Part shown: positions 41,226 through 41,858 of the stretch, piece after piece
How positions within the stretch are numbered: the stretch's first letter is position 1
Layout of the letters: each line of letters begins with the position of its first letter
NCBI GenBank assembly: GCA_003222275.1
Contig: QHVJ01000126.1
Coordinates: forward strand, 1-41,858
DNA: 41,858 nt
Reading direction: 5' to 3'
Source: Acidobacteriota bacterium
Lineage (GTDB): Bacteria > Acidobacteriota > Vicinamibacteria > Fen-336
Translations under genes and position numbers: made by a program
The notes under the pieces: model-generated
Database searches by the model: none
Seen by the model: only the letters and a program-made list of their open reading frames with translations
Told to the model about the DNA's origin: nothing

Positions 41226-41836
41226 CCCTGCTTCACCACCTTGGCCTTGAGGCTGACTTTGCCGTCTTTCGTCTCCAGGCGGAAATCCACGGCCTGTGCG
41301 CCCTTGTCGGCCATGATGCGGGAGGCCTGCTGGCCGATGAGCTTCTGGAAGTTGTCGAACTTTACCGTGCCCTTCTCTCCCGCCTCCTGGCGAGCCTGGA
41401 GGAACTTCTCGTACAGGCCGCGCACGGCCGATTCGTCCTTCTCGGGGCTGCGGACCCGGAACTCCCCGCCGGGCCCGGGCGTCACGGCGGCGCGGGCCGA
41501 GGCTCCGGTGGCGGCCGCGCTCGCAGCGCCCGGCACCAGCGCGGCGGCGATGGCGGCGCGGCCGTGCAGGCCCAAGGGCCGTCCCTCCTCGATCGCGCGC
41601 ATGCGCTTGTTCCACAGCTCGTTGAACGTGTTGAAGCGCGACGCCAGCGCCTGGTAGCGGAAGCGCTCGGTGTTGTTGCGGATCTCCGTGTAGGCGTACT
41701 TCTTGACGATGGCTTCCACGCGGCCCCGCAGCTCGTTGGGAGGCTTCTTTTCCACGCCGCCGAAGAACTTCTCCCACTCGATCTGGAGCTGGCGGAACAT
41801 GCGCTCGAGCTGGTCGAGGTCGTCTTCGGTGGCCAT
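41222..41836 (-). CDS. uncharacterised protein, MXAN_5187 C-terminal-domain-like
   Basis: This 204-residue cytoplasmic protein opens with a helical region (LDQLERMFRQLQIEWEKFFGG, then RFRYQALASRFNTFNELWNKRMR). An Ala-rich linker follows, then a second conserved-looking part (VRGLYEKFLQARQEAGE to RLETKDGKVSLKAKVVKQG). This arrangement matches my memory of the family named after the Myxococcus protein MXAN_5187, which has no known function. It is the first gene of the set ending in purH, whose order suggests co-translation. Confidence 0.6.
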   Translation of the reverse strand: MATEDDLDQLERMFRQLQIEWEKFFGGVEKKPPNELRGRVEAIVKKYAYTEIRNNTERFRYQALASRFNTFNELWNKRMRAIEEGRPLGLHGRAAIAAALVPGAASAAATGASARAAVTPGPGGEFRVRSPEKDESAVRGLYEKFLQARQEAGEKGTVKFDNFQKLIGQQASRIMADKGAQAVDFRLETKDGKVSLKAKVVKQG

Positions 41837-41858
41837 GCCCCCTCAGTCCCCTTCGCGC

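Overview
The window is a GC-rich, densely packed bacterial chromosome segment with no stretch over 300 bases lacking a gene. GTG and TTG starts and 4-bp ATGA/GTGA overlaps are common. The order LolB-like / ispE / spoVG / tRNA-Gln / prs / rplY / pth / rpsF / rpsR / DUF2232 / rplI / dnaB / alr / radA, together with LPS-type genes (O-antigen ligase, heptose kinase) and Tat-exported enzymes, points to a diderm bacterium. A Deltaproteobacteria-like or Methylomirabilota/Rokubacteria lineage is my inference; no 16S rRNA is present to settle it.

Region 1 (1-6607, + strand): the end of a DinB-like gene, an Mrp-type Fe-S carrier ATPase, then a membrane-bound formate dehydrogenase operon: Tat-exported molybdo/tungsto-selenoprotein alpha subunit, four-cluster Fe-S beta subunit, cytochrome b gamma subunit and the FdhE maturation factor. 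The alpha gene is interrupted by an in-frame TGA at 1675-1677. This reads as selenocysteine, followed by a SECIS-like hairpin, so 1108-4185 is one gene.

Region 2 (6636-10832, + strand): a four-gene translationally coupled ABC system: two FtsX/MacB-type permeases, a LolD/MacB-type ATPase, and a membrane-anchored AttH/CrtC lipocalin-like protein whose N-terminus looks like a permease first helix. Region 3 (10792-13625) holds two divergent exported alpha/beta hydrolases.

Region 4 (13806-34834, - strand): a long co-directional block. From its upstream end it runs SpoVG-like small protein, TPR protein, LolB-like lipoprotein, IspE, SpoVG, tRNA-Gln, Prs, L25, Pth, S6, S18, DUF2232, L9, DnaB (split by a 422-residue endonuclease-bearing intein), alanine racemase, RadA, PIN/TRAM protein, PlsC-like acyltransferase, PBP4-type carboxypeptidase, B3/4-domain protein and a Tat-exported FAD oxidoreductase. 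A near-consensus sigma-70 promoter lies inside ispE and probably drives spoVG, tRNA-Gln and prs separately.

Region 5 (35033-38678, + strand): Trm112-like protein, O-antigen ligase-like protein, heptose-phosphate kinase and a geranylgeranyl-reductase-family flavoprotein, in an envelope-oriented operon. Region 6 (38836-41836, - strand): PurH preceded by two coupled genes of unknown role.

The most unusual non-genic signal is a dispersed family of bipartite hairpin repeats: three 78-bp tandem copies at 32235-32468, two 68-bp copies at 30055-30190, one at 38760-38833, and single related hairpins near 22590 and 28300. In the 32 kb array the repeats supply the stop codon of one gene and the probable start codon of the next. 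Two further repeat types occur: a nonamer-based ACGCGGAGG array in both convergent intergenic gaps, and an inverted TCAGC heptamer array upstream of rplI.
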